Positions 1 through 12,260 of a DNA stretch of 64,000 bases are shown here, one piece after another. The position numbers and the translations under genes are program-made. The DNA lies in assembly GCF_000149955.1 (NCBI RefSeq), contig NC_030986.1, positions 1,059,967-1,123,966 of the forward strand, written 5' to 3'. Under the pieces are notes generated by a model. The model was not told the origin of the DNA, did not search any database, and worked only from the letters and a program-made list of their open reading frames with translations. Each line of letters starts with the position of its first letter. Position 1 is the first letter of the stretch. This DNA is from Fusarium oxysporum f. sp. lycopersici 4287 (lineage: Eukaryota; Ascomycota; Sordariomycetes; Hypocreales; Nectriaceae).

Positions 1-613
1 CCAATCGCTCGCCTACGTCAATATGGAGCTTGTAATTTTGATTTGGTGACTTCCGCCGCGAGCCATCTCACGGCATATCATATAGATCCGCCGGGGAAGC
101 CGGATGGTTTATTATTAGGTAGTTGAGCCGTTCACCATTATTAGTCAGGACGATCAAGCTCCCTTTCATCGGAGAGACGAGGCTATCACCACTGTCACCT
201 TCACATGTTGCAAATACTGCGGATTGTTTTGAACTCTGTTTTGCCTTGCCTTCGGCCCGTTCACCGTCATCCACGCTATTACCATACGAAAACATCAATA
301 TTGGGGATTCGTCTGATCCAATGGCGGTCAGTGTTTGACAGGCAGGCTAACAGCTTAACATCCATGGATATCCATAGCAGTTCATGTCGGAATCAAGGAC
401 TCCCTTGACCAGCCAAGGCTTCCTCCAGTCATGTCATCTCACTTTATAAATCAAGCAAATGATATTTTCACTGTGGGGAAATGCCTCACACCTTAACCAA
501 TATTGCTATCCTTGATCCCGAAGCTTTGAAACCGCCATTCATATACCATCCCAGTTATCCCCGACCTGGCAGTTTCACATATCGATGGCCCCATCTCCCT
601 TCATATCGACCCC
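1..613. other. intergenic, no gene seen
   Basis: No open frame with credible splice sites or protein-like composition is visible on either strand. The right-hand part is presumably the 3' untranslated region of the minus-strand helicase that ends at 614. Confidence 0.5.
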
Positions 614-2670
614 TCATCCTCTCCGATCTGTCGTGATTTGGTAAAATTCTGGCGCATATTCCAAGAGCCATCCTTTCTCGATCTTGGTGACATCCCGGAT
701 GAATATCTTGCTACCCGTCTCCATTGCTTCATGGAATATGACCCAATCCGCTTTGCGGTTGAACATTAGTGAACTTGGATGTGCGTGAAGAACCATGTTG
801 CCCTCGACGTTGCGAAACGTTCCGTCTGGTTGCATCCTTGCTGCGTGGGCAAAGTAGCCCGATGTAAGACAACGGCGGATCTGTTCTGCTTTTTTGACGT
901 TCGCCTCCGGTGATGCTTGTCCAGCGAGCGTCTCGTCTATATTAATGCTGAATCGCTCAAGATACCGTTTTAGTTGAGCTCTGATACTGACTGCTCGACT
1001 CATGGACTTGAAGTTGAGGTTGTTTTCATGACAGAACTTTGCTTCTTTTCGTCCCTTTGTAACAAAGGCTTGGTAGGCGTTAAGGAGAGTCAAGTGGTCG
1101 CCCTCATCCACGGCGAACTTCCTGCGTGATGTCTCCATCTTCTTTTTCTCGCCTTCGTGGGAGAACCATACACTGCCTCCGAGACTGGTCATTGCCGCGA
1201 TTGTAAGCACTTCGCTGAGGCATCCAAAGGACGGTGCCGCTAGTAGGGTTTTCGCCATCATAGGCTCAACGGCCAACTCGGCCATCCTTGAGCCCATAGG
1301 TCGAGTGAGCTTGGCATACTCATCCAAAGCTCCTAGAGCATAGAGCAACTCAAGAGCCTTGGCCATGAGTTCAGATGGTGGCGGAGATAGAAAATCGAAC
1401 CGCACGATATTGTCTATTCCCAAAGCCTTGAGTTGCAGGACTACAGGTGCCAAGTTCGACCTCTGAAGCTCAGGGACATTGGCATCCGGCAGCGACTGGT
1501 AATTCTGCTCCGTGTAAAGCCGGAAGCATTTTCCAGGTTTTGTTCGGCCAGCTCTTCCGGCACGTTGGGACGCTGCCGCTTTCGATAATGCTGTAGCAGT
1601 GAGTGACTCTATGCCAGTCCTTGGGTCATATGCTCGTAGTTTGACGAATCCGCTATCCACCACGAATACAATTCCATCGATTGTGACTGATGCTTCAGCG
1701 ATATTCGTAGAGAAGACAACCTTTCGGGTGCCCTCTGGCGGCTTGTCAAACACGTACATCTGCTGTTCGGTAGACAAGCCAGCATATAATGGCAATGGCA
1801 TCAGGGGCCCGTGTTTTGAGCCAAGATCAAGCATGCGCTCGCTGACTGCTTGTATCGCATTGTCGATTTCCTCTCGGCCAGTCAAGAAAACTAGGATATC
1901 TCCTTCGCCTTCTTGGGTATGAATATCAAAGACCACGTCAATTGCTTTCTCAACATAGTTCTCTGCCGGTGACTCCAAGTAGAGTATGTCTATTGGATAA
2001 GTTCTCCCTTCGAGACTGACGATGGTCCCGATTTCATCATTTTTGTCTGTTTTGTTTGGCTGATCATCACTGCTTCTTGTGAAGAATTCCAAGAACTCCT
2101 TAGCTTGAAGAGTAGCACTGCTGATGATGATACGCAACTCGGGTCGCTTTCGGCGAATCTTCTTTAGGAGACCCAATAAGACATCAGTGCTGATAGACCT
2201 CTCATGTGCCTCGTCAACCATGATAACCGAGTAACGCGTCAGCAATGGGTCGACGAGAGCTTCTCTGATGAGGAGGCCATCTGTGAGAAACTTTATCTTT
2301 GTTGATGCCGAGGTCACATCCTCGAATCGAATTGAGTATCCGACTTCTTTGCCAAGCTCACAGCCAACTTCTTCGGCGACTCGCACCGCAACTGTGGTTG
2401 CCGCGACACGACGAGGCTGGGAAACGTTAGTTTCTGTGGTGACATGGTTTTGTGTTTACTTACCTGAGTGACGCCAATGATCTTTCCATCTGAACACCAT
2501 CCTGCTCGTTCTAGGAATTGAGGTATTTGTGTTGTTTTTCCAGAACCAGTTTGGCCTATGACAATAGTGACTGGGTATTTTTCAATCACATAAAGAAGGC
2601 TCTCGCGATGTTTCGCGATGGGGAGTAGAGCTTCGGAAATTCCTCCGAACTCAGTTTTGAAGCCCTCGAC
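614..2670 (-). CDS. DEAH-box RNA helicase, DHX35-like (5' end unresolved)
   Basis: Probable spliceosome-associated DEAH-box ATPase of the DHX35 group. The main exon 2416-614 and an upstream exon reaching at least 2464-2589 are joined across a 47-base intron (2463-2417, GTAAGT...CCCAG). Visible motifs: P-loop GQTGSGKTT, PRRVAAT, DEAH, SAT, VFLTGREEI, STNIAEASVTIDG and QRAGRAGR, followed by the winged-helix, ratchet and OB-type C-terminal region that ends EYAPEFYQ, as in DHX35. The reading frame is open from 2670, with a TAA just upstream and no in-frame ATG before the P-loop, so a further 5' exon carrying the start codon should exist. I could not place it. The family normally has about 50-60 residues before this point. 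The 5' exon limit is open; the family assignment is solid. Confidence 0.85.
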
Positions 2671-3162
2671 TTAAGCCATTAGGTGCGCCCGTCCGTGGTG
2701 TTCCGCTCACCCTCCTCCGTAGATCGGCCTGCATCCTCGGCAGACTGCTCTTTGGAGAGAGTCTCTCACACCACCCGTATGTTTTTCCCTCTATGTGCGC
2801 ACAAAACTCAGCTTGTTTGAACACGACTCATTTTGCATGAAGCTTTATGTTTAAAGTCAAGCTTCATGAGACGCATGAAAGTTACCCTACACTTGATACT
2901 GCTGTCAGAGCTACAGCCAATCAGAGCAACCTTCCCACTAAGAATGCATTGTGGCGAGTGGGTCAACGTCATCAGCTTCGTGTAGGCTGATTGACCCCTC
3001 GCGCCTCATCTTTAATATCACAAGCAAGGCCAGGCTGAAGCGAAATCCCCAATTTCCCTGGATATTGCCCATCTTTCAACCGACTTCTAATCAAATCTCG
3101 ACTGCGAACTCGTGATAACTTCAGACTGAAACTAAATCATACCAACGACAAGTGCGATCAGG
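2671..3162. promoter_or_regulatory. divergent promoter between helicase and CUE gene
   Basis: About 490 bases lie between two outward-facing genes. The part next to the helicase probably holds its missing first exon. A perfect 10-base inverted repeat (2836-2845 and 2859-2868, 13-base spacer) sits near the middle. Confidence 0.5.
2836..2868. repeat. perfect inverted repeat, 10-base arms
   Basis: The arms CATGAAGCTT (2836-2845) and AAGCTTCATG (2859-2868) are exact reverse complements separated by 13 bases. It could be a palindromic protein-binding site or a hairpin in the 5' leader of either neighbour. Confidence 0.6.
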
Positions 3163-4595
3163 ATGTCAGCCCCTGGAGAAACGGTATACTACTACTCCTT
3201 TCGAGAACTGTCTTGGATGGCTGATGTTAGAGGATTTCTGCTAACATGACTTCTCCTGCTAGAACAAGGCCACCGCCGAGAGTGGACCTGAGTCGCCTAC
3301 TACTGCGCGACCCCTTGATCTTGACGACGATGATGTTCAGGAATCTGGCGTTCTCGATAGCAACACTACACCCGCTGCTGCGACCAACACCACTACCACC
3401 CAGACTCAGGCTCAGGCTCAGGCACCATCACCCACGAACGAGACAGCGCCTCCTAAGCCTCCCCGACCTGTTTCCGAAGCGCAAAAGAATGAGACTATAC
3501 TCAAGGAAGCATTCCCTAGCGTAGAGCTGAGTGTCATCAAGGCTGTATTGAGAGCTAGCGGTGGTCGCGTTGAGCCTGCGTTCCATGCTTTGCTGGGTAC
3601 GCTTACACAGACTCTTACTAGAGGGCACGATAAACTGATGTACGTATAGAGATGACCGATCCTGATGCTGCGCAAAACGAACCCGCCGACGAAGTCCCCC
3701 CGCCTCAACCCCCTAGGCCTCAGAACCGATCCCAGATGTCGCAATTGGAGGCAGACGAGCTATATGCACGCCAGCTTGCAGAACACTACGATAATGTTGG
3801 TGCCTACGAGTCGCGCACTGCCAACCGAGGTCAAAGACAGGGTCAGCGAGGTCAGGATGAATGGGGTGACGACCGTGAGCACAGCTTCATTGACGATGAC
3901 CTCCCTGTTATTCGCGAAAACCTACGCAAGGGATTCTTCGAGACACAGGAAAAGGTCAACGGATGGATTACAAACATCAAGAAGAAGATCGAGGAGAACT
4001 TTGATGAGAGTGAAGAGCAGACGCAACGACAAGGAGAGCCCTTCCGTCGTCCCGGAGAGTCCAGCAGGCGAAGCGGTGATTATGACCGATATGATGCGGA
4101 TCCTCAAGTCCTCAGCGATGATTTCGCTGGCATGAAGTTTTCTTCTGATGGAAGTGAGTACTGATACCTGGATTGAGTTGAAGCAAATGTTGACAACCTG
4201 CAGCGCCTGTGAGCCGACCCATGGCCAATACTGGCATGTATAAGCCCCCTCCCCCATCAGCTTCACCCAAGCCCAGCAACGGCCGACGAGTTGGTTTCAA
4301 GGAGGAGACTGAAGAAATCAATATGTACGACTCTTCACCTAGAGTGCCACCCAAGGATGCAGCTCCCGCGAGTGGCACAAGGGGAAGCAAGTGGCAGCCC
4401 ATGTCGGCGGTTGAGCCAAGCCCTATCGCAGAGAACGACCCCTTTAGTCTCGGAGACAGTGAAGATGAGAGGGAAACACATCAGAAGATCAAGGACGATA
4501 AGACTGATGACAGCGAGCGCTTGAAGAAGGCTACTGCTGAGGCCATGGCTGATAACCTGAGCGAGTCTAAAGACACGGAGGCAAAGAAGAACTAG
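3163..4595 (+). CDS. CUE-domain ubiquitin-binding protein
   Basis: A 416-residue protein encoded in four exons: 3163-3183, 3263-3596, 3650-4153 and 4204-4595; all junction phases agree. The CUE domain lies at about residues 82-125, with the AFPSV (MFP-type) motif and the paired leucines AFHALL that contact ubiquitin. The rest is low-complexity: an acidic and Thr/Gln-rich N-terminus, a proline-rich stretch, an Arg/Gly/Gln segment and a charged C-terminus. Yeast CUE5 and its relatives act as adaptors linking ubiquitinated cargo to autophagy, and the size and layout resemble them; an autophagy role is inference. The start ATG is followed by a 7-codon first exon with a GTATAC donor. Confidence 0.85.
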
Positions 4596-7133
4596 ATGGT
4601 AGCAGATTGACATAGACCAGTCGTACAGTCTGATCTTGGAAGAGGATGGAAGTCATGAAGACGTAGTCGAGAGTCATGAGAGCAGCATAGTCGAAGATTT
4701 TGGTGCCACTCTCGCTGTCATAGCAAACATGGGTGGTCTGTTTCTGGTTATAGCTCCGTATCGTATTTCACGACGGTTCAGTAGGTAGCATATAGTAGCC
4801 TTTCTTTTCCTGGTTTTTGCACACTCTGCTGTCCTTCCACATTGCGCATCATGACCCGCGACCCTTCTAGAGTAACGATATCATGAGACGTCGGTGCGGA
4901 CTCGGTGTTCGTTTCTTGGCTTGCATAGCACATCCAGTTCCATAGGACATACGACGATAAGAGCTCTCGCATAGTGGATGTTTGTGTGCGGCCAACCAAT
5001 GTCAACAGTGACAGGCATAGACCAAGCCTGAAGGATTATTCATTCCTTACTCATGAACTAGGAAACGGAGACGTGCCTCGAGTCGTGCAAGTTCTTATGG
5101 TGATGGAGCTGAGACGGGGAAAATGACATAAGAAATTCCCTAGGAGCTGTACAGTCAGTCGCTCTTGAGTCTGGAGCCTCTTGAGACCCCTTGCTCCATG
5201 ACGTTCCGTCTCGGCTTTACCAATGGAAACAAGGCAGGTCATTAGAATCATTATTGTAACGTAAGTGGAAGAAGTACGCGCGGAGAAACACCCGACAGGC
5301 TCCGTTGCGATGCACAGGAGACAGGCTCGTGCATTGCATTGCATCGCACAGCTAAAGATGGAGATATGGCCCGGAGCTGTGAGCCGGACCGCCTGTCGCT
5401 CGAGCACGGGGTCGGATGCGGGATGGTCATTGGATGTGCGGATCGTTCAACGGACGGCTTGAGATTAGCGGATGCTTGTTCGGGACCTTATGCTTGATAG
5501 TGGTGTATCTTCCGAATAGGCGTACAGTAGTGGTGCTTTGTTAGGGGACTAGCTGGGCGGAACAAGTCATGACTTGAACTTTTGAATTGCCCCGCCATGC
5601 TGGTAACGTCGTGGGACCATGAGAGTCGTGATCGAGTCGAGAAAGAGGAGAATGAGCAAGTAAAAAGAGAACTATTCAAGGCACGAGGTCATTTGCTGCT
5701 TAGACCTAGGGAGTCCAGCGCTATAGACAGTCTATGTCATACATGTCCCCGCTTCTTTTTGGTTAATGGCTACCATTTTGGTTGACCGTCTCGTTGCAAG
5801 AGCCACTCACTGGGCTGAGCCTGTGCTTTCCTTCACCTTAGAGCATCCATAGAGGGGCAGTTTTTCGGTTCCCATCAAGTTTGTCTTTTGACATAATAAA
5901 AAAAACACCATCACCGCGACGTTGGTTATATTCTGAAGTCCTTTCTTACCAATTACAATTGAAGGTCTCACTATTGGAAAGAAGAAATTGTTGTTGTTAA
6001 AATCACTTGCCGTTTTTGAACACGCCTCGGATCCACGTCACGTCAACTTCAGTCAACTTACGGGACTCAACAACCTGAGCCAGGCCAGCCTCGTCTCAGT
6101 GGATTCTACTCCCTTCAAGGCTCGACACATAACGAACAAGGTCCTTTAACTGGCCTGGAACATTCAAGGAATACTACTGATTTGACTATCGGTCTGTGCT
6201 TTATCAACTGAGTCTTTGAGAGCAAGTGCCTCGGCTTTTGGTGAGTGAGGATCTCCAATCGTATCCAATCCAATCCGATTCAACCCTGCCTTACCCTTCA
6301 CTCTCATAATTCTATCGAACCCTTACCCATAAACTGCATCTGGTTTCTATATACACACACTTGGAGGACACGCTATTCGCGAGCGTTTTTTTCGTCAGCA
6401 CTTCACGCCCTTTCTCACGCTGCTGGCCCAACCAAAGTGATGGCATAGACTTGGTCAAGGTACCACCCCCCCACGTGCCCTACAGGAGTCGATCTCGGAC
6501 GTCGTCTAAGGATAACCGGGCTGTCGGGTGATGGGTCAAGGCCCAAGCAAAGACCCTGAAGAAACCGGGCGTTTATCGTGTGTGTGCCACTCTATACATG
6601 ACAAGCTTGTGCAAGAGAGGAAAAGAGAAGTGGAATTACTTGGAAAACAAGTGGTTGCTTGCGTTGGCTGTGAAGAAACGGGACGCATCCACAGGGTCTC
6701 AACTCACACTCCACCGGGGCTCTTCAACAACTCTGCCTGGGCTGAGCTGATCTTGGTCTGACTTTGACATGCACCTTCAATGCCTGGCTCATCTTTCATG
6801 TGCATCTTTATGGAGCTTCTCAAAGACCCCGTTCCTTGCTCTGGTCTCTGTCTTGCTTGACCTGGTCATGTCTCCGCTGCTGGCTGGTCTCTATTTCGTT
6901 ACCTACCTACCCTCCCCCTCAACACTGCACTGTTGCACATACACACAAAACACACGCAAGATACCACACGGACGCTGTAACTGACACTGAGACTCGCATA
7001 TTTCCAGCCACACATCCTCGCTCACTGCTCCCTCCAAGCAGCGATCGCTAAGTCAACCATTCCTTCTCACCTATCCGCTTCCTCGTCTGCTCTCTAAGTT
7101 ACCAAGAGTTCCCGTGGGCGCCCACGCCGCAAC
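4596..7133. other. long intergenic region and PHO81 leader
   Basis: About 2.5 kb with only short shadow ORFs. The 3' part is pyrimidine-rich, has several CCAAT-like steps near 6255-6280, and holds a CACGTG box at 6472-6477. It probably contains the promoter and a long 5' leader of the PHO81 gene. No RNA gene was recognised. Confidence 0.5.
6472..6477. promoter_or_regulatory. CACGTG box upstream of PHO81
   Basis: A palindromic CACGTG, preceded by a run of C, lies 657 bases before the PHO81 start. CACGTG is the core bound by the bHLH phosphate regulators Pho4 (yeast) and NUC-1 (Neurospora). That it works here is inference. Confidence 0.4.
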
Positions 7134-10100
7134 ATGTAAGATATATCCGTACTTCCTTGCTCCTTGTTTCTATGCCAAGAGTTGCCCAGCTCGCAGTGGT
7201 TCAGGGACCCTTCAAGAACCCACTCTGAGCTGGAAGCTCTTCGCAGACTAACGACAACTCTGCCGTCATGGTCTGTAGTATGAGCACATAGCTTACTCAC
7301 ATTCTCCTATAGGAAGTTTGGCAAGCAGATCCAGAAGCGTCAGCTTGAGGTGCCCGAATATGCTGCCAGCTTTGTCAACTATAAGGCCTTGAAAAAGGTA
7401 CGCCCATGTCATTCCCGCCCCTGTTAACCTTTCCGTTCCTGCCACCGAGAGCCCCGGCGTCCGTCCATCTACCGACTCCGCTGTCATCTCCCACGCTGCA
7501 GTGCTCGGTCCACTATCACTTTTTCCAAGGCCCTTACAATCCTTCCTCTTCCAGTTGCTCGGTCTGCATTTCTCAACTCTGGTTGCCAACTGGCTTCTCA
7601 GGTTCCTATTCGTGTCCCTGCCCTTGCCCTTACTGTTCCCACTACCGTCCTGGGCTATCGTTCTCCGAGTATATGCCCTGCTTCATTCGCAGACCCCATC
7701 ACCTTGGGGTATGAAGTATTGCGCAGTGTGACAGTGGCTGGCCAAAAGCAATTCCTTGTTTTTCCATTCGTCCTCCCCTACACATCCACGTTTCTTCATC
7801 GCCACCAGATTGCATTTCGACCAACTCTTGGGACTTCTTCCACTGACACGCTGCCATGTAGCTCATCAAGAAGCTGTCTGCGACCCCTACCCTAACCTCA
7901 CAGAACGATGTTCTCCGCTCAGCCACCCCCGTGGATTCCCAGGCCGCTCTCCAGGCCAACAAAGCCACCTTCTTCTTCCAACTGGTAAGTTCACTCTGGT
8001 GTTACGTCTTCGTCATGAACATCCCGAAATGGTTGCTAAATGAAGAACAGGAACGGGAACTCGACAAGGTCAACGCCTTCTACCTGCAGAAGGAAGCCGA
8101 GGTTTGTATCACGTCCAGAACATAATAATGACACATGCAGCTAACATACCGTAGCTGAAAATTCGCCTCAAGACGCTACTGGACAAGAAGAAGGTGATAC
8201 AGTCTCGTCATGGCATCTCTCGGCGCTCAGCCAAGTTCACTACCCTCGAGGAAGGCTTCCAGCAGTTTGCTACCGACCTAAACAAACTCCAACAGTTTGT
8301 CGAGATCAATGGTACTGCTTTCTCAAAGATTCTCAAAAAGTGGGACAAGACGTCAAAGTCCAAGACAAAGGAGCTCTACCTTTCAAGAGCCGTCGAAGTC
8401 CAGCCATTCTTCAATGCTACAGTAATAAGCGAGCTTTCTGATCAGGCCACCACAAGTCTACAAGAGCTTGGTGCTTGGTCAGATGGAATCCAAGTCAACT
8501 TTCAGTCGGGACACGTGGTGACCTCGCAGCATTTCGTCGGCACTGATGAAGGGGACGCAGACACACTGCTCCTTGATACTGTTATTACAGGAAACCTCGA
8601 GTCTTTGAAGGATCTTCTTCAACGGATGCGCTCCGCCAACGACACCGGAGATGGTGATAGCTCGTTGATGGAAAGGGTCACGCGGACCTTCTTGGCAGCC
8701 ATCTCAGAAGCTCCACAAGAGTCCCTGCGAGTCCTACTCGATACAGGTCTCGTTGATCTCCACTCTTATGATGATATCAATGAGAGAAATTGCCTGCACC
8801 AAGCTGCCATCTATGGCAAGCAGTACGTCCTGGAGTGGGGCTTGTCAGTCAATGTTGTTGTGGATAGAACGGATGTCTACGGCCGGGTTCCTCTGCATTA
8901 TGCCAGCCTTCACGGAAGATTGGAAATGCTCAAGGTCCTCTTGGACGGTAAGTTGCTGAATAATGTTCATGTATTGATTTAGTTGGCTGACTACTGTGTA
9001 GCAAATCAAAAAACCATCGACCTCATAGACCACGACAACTTCACCCCCTTGATCCACTCTATTATCCACGGACATCTCGACTGCATCGAACTTCTCCTTG
9101 CCAGATCTGCACGTATCGATCCGTTCTCTGATTCGGATCATGTCCCCTTGAACCTCGCTTGCGAACATGGCTCGGTGGCCGTGGTTGAGATGCTGCTGAA
9201 GCATGGGGCTAAGATCTTGCCTGATGCTGAAGGCCTTTACCCTCAGCATCTCGTAGCGAGAGCTGGCCAAACCTCAGAACTGCTCCTACTCCTCAAACAA
9301 TATGGCGCTGATCTCGACCAAGTTGATAAACTTTATGGATGGACACCACTGGTACATTCTGCAAGCGAAGGCAATGTCGACTGTCTTCAAGCACTACTCA
9401 AGGTTGGGGTCGATGCAAGCATCGTGGATGAGAAGGATCTTCCAGCCATGTACTATGCTGCTTGGGAGGGACACCTTGCATGTATGAAATTGCTAACTCC
9501 GTTCAACACACGCCCACGAGCCAGCCCCTTCATGGTGCAGCCTGCCTTGGGTCCTATGGACTCAAGTACTGCGCCTCTGCCCATGTCTCTTGACCCCGAT
9601 GCGATCCCCGAACTCGAGCTTCCTCCTCCAATCATTCCTCTGCGCCGATACGGACACAACTTCCTCGACACAAAGACAGTTATTCAGATCTCCTTCGGGG
9701 ATTTCGAGGAACAGCCCCTTGTCTTCTTCCAGGACGGAAAATACCCTGCCGCTCGCCTCACGATTTCTTCAAAAGTTTCGGATCTTATACCGAAGAATAT
9801 CATTCTACCTTTCCAAGAAGACACTCGTATCGTATCCTTCCAGGTTGACAACTTGGATACTTTCAGCCTCGATATCGACGTGTTCCCCACATATGGCGCA
9901 AAGGTTATTGCCAAGACGGTCGCCCTGTCAAGCATCTTCAAGGGATTACAAGGCTCTTCAGCATGTTATTTGCCATTGTTTGATCCCCGCCTTCGCGCTA
10001 TTGGCCAGATCAGCTTCACTGTGCAGGTCATCAAGCCATTCCAAGGGCAACCTCTGGAGATTACCGACTTTGAAACCTACTGGAAAGCAACAAGCCAATT

Positions 10101-11012
10101 CAACCAACCAACGAGTGCTATTGTTACTGGATCGAGCCTCTCTGGCGATTATGTAAGGCTCTTTGTCCAGTATACCAGTGACGGTGTCCCTGTGCTCTGG
10201 CCTAGATGGACAATAGCCTGCGGTGGCCTTGATATTCCTGTCTGCCGATTGACTCTGGAACAATTCACTTCTATGACTATCAGGAGCAACAGCCGTGCAG
10301 AACTTCCCAACTTGAAAACCAAGTCAGCTGAAAGCATGGCTGAGGTCTATCACATCCTTGCGACGGCCGGCGTGACACTTCAGGAAGCACTTGCTTTACT
10401 CAACCCTGGAATGCATGTTAACCTCCAAGTATTGTACCCGACTCCCGAGGAAGAAAAGGCCTTTTCGCTTGGACCTGCTTTGGATGTCAACGTGTTTGTT
10501 GATTCGATTCTCAACATTGTGTTCGAGCATGCAAGGACACAACGTGCACAGGCTCCTGATGTGGTACGGTCGATTGTATTCAGCAGCTTCAGCCCTCGAC
10601 TATGCACAGCCTTGAATTGGAAGCAGCCCAATTTCCCTGTCTTCTTGTGTAACGACTTAGGACGAGAGGAGACCTCGGGACCCAGCGGAAGGCGCAGTAC
10701 CTCTATTAAGGAGGTGGTGAGAATTGCCCAAAGCAATAACTTCATGGGATTAATATGCTATTCTCGACTACTGGTATGTTGGAATTACTCCTCTCTGCTA
10801 TTGATAAACCGTTTGCTGACTGCCGATAGGATATGGTACCCGCACTGGTGGATGCTATCAAGTCTCATGGGCTGGCTTTGGTGACAGACAAGTCATCGGA
10901 CTCACCGGATGCGAGCCCTATGACTGATCCTTTCCCTCGACCACCCAAGGGTGTCGATGGAGTTCTGAAAAGTCATGGTATTTTGCGTTTCAATGATTCG
11001 ATAGACATGTAG
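7134..11012 (+). CDS. PHO81/NUC-2-type SPX-ankyrin-GDPD regulator
   Basis: Phosphate-starvation regulator; in yeast and Neurospora this family inhibits the Pho80-Pho85/PREG-PGOV cyclin-CDK. 1002 residues in seven exons: 7134-7135, 7313-7397, 7862-7984, 8051-8101, 8155-8947, 9002-10773, 10830-11012. The phase sum is exact. The start codon is split: AT at 7134-7135 and G at 7313. The protein opens MKFGKQIQKR, the classic SPX start, with the SPX domain covering about residues 1-180. Ankyrin repeats follow at about 220-520, seen as repeated PLHYASLHGRLEML and TPLIHSIIHGHLDC units. A C-terminal GDPD-like fold (about 730-1002) lacks the catalytic His/Arg pattern, as expected for this non-enzymatic family. 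Intron 2 is unusually long (464 bases). Confidence 0.93.
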
Positions 11013-11166
11013 ATGGCTGTAATGAGAAATGCCCAAATAACGACTGAAATGGCTGGGACGGATAGAAAAAGGGAGATTTGAAGACATGCGTTGATCGGAT
11101 AGAACTATTTATCACTGTGTACTTGCACTTGTTATACCTACTTAACTAAATGCTTAATTATTATGA

Positions 11167-11952
11167 TTAGGCACCTTTGTAGTCATACTTGAGCGACGAC
11201 AACTCCTTCTCGGGGTCAACACTGCCCATGACCATCTTTGACACCAGAATAATACCATAGACCACCAAGGGCAAGTATCCCATTCCGGGCCACACGGCTT
11301 CACTTTTTGTTCTGCCTATTGCCCAGGCCATCAAAATCAAAACTAGGCCGAGACCCAAATTTAGATAGGGCAGATAAGTTTCGAGAGGCGACCTTCTTTC
11401 GACATAACTGAACGAACTCCTGCGTTGTCGTGGCCTCCCACGAGGTACATACGGCACATCGTCTACCTCGTCATCATCATCATCATCATCGTCAAACACG
11501 CCTGAAGACTCTCTTGTTGATAATGATGGTGGGCGAGTGGGTCGTGGAGTTTTGGGCTTTGCCCAGCTATCAAGGAATGGGATTCCTGATGATGCTGGTG
11601 GTTGGTGATGAAGAAGATATGCCGTAGAGAAGAGAGAGGTTAGGCTTAGAAGAGCGAGAAGTGCTGTAGGGGGGTTTATGAGGGCGGGAAGATAGGGGAT
11701 GGTTGCCAGGAGGGGTATGGCGAGGAGGAAGCGGCGAAACTGAACATCTCGAGCAGCATTTTCCGCTGCAAGCTGATTGATGTAGTCTTGTTGTTCTAAG
11801 ATTAGTGTTAGATGTGTATTTTAGGTATTTTGCCAAGACTGCTATGGTATACCTTGTTCATCCAAAGCTTCAGGCTGTGAGTCTGTAGAGTCTTCCTCTG
11901 GATAGTGAAATGTGCGCCTCAAACGGGCTGTCGTTCCCTGATAAGCAGGCAT
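11167..11952 (-). CDS. four-helix membrane protein of unknown function
   Basis: A 242-residue protein in two exons, 11952-11853 and 11795-11167, joined across a 57-base intron (donor GTATAC, acceptor CTTAG); the junction restores a Glu codon in phase. Hydrophobic stretches suggest four membrane segments: a pair around FLLAIPLLATIPYLPAL and the following ALLALLSLTSLFSTAYLL, then LNLGLGLVLILMAWAIG and YLPLVVYGIILVSKM. A linker between the pairs is acidic (a run of seven or more Asp) and then Arg-rich. I do not recognise a family. The protein looks like a conserved fungal endomembrane protein, and its position head-to-head with COA1 gives no functional clue. Confidence 0.8.
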
Positions 11953-12260
11953 GACAAAGTCGCTAAGATCCGACGAAAGACTTAATCCGAAGAGAAAATG
12001 TAGAGTATTAAGAATAAGAAACAGTTGAGGCCAGGTTGTGATGTAGGAGCCTGTCTTTCGTCAGTCACATGGTAAAACTGTCCACGAGGTTGAAGTGAGG
12101 CTCAGCCTTATGACGCCACACCGGCCCTTGCCCCACCTTGAGTGAGCAACATCGGGTCGGCGTCCGGCAGCAAAATTTCGCCGATGTCAAGCAATTGAAT
12201 TGAGCCTCAGCTGATCAACCACGATACGGTTGATCACCAGAAATTAAGCGCAAAATCACC
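11953..12260. promoter_or_regulatory. divergent promoter, membrane protein and COA1
   Basis: 308 bases between two start codons on opposite strands. This must contain both promoters and leaders; no distinct motif was identified. Confidence 0.6.
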
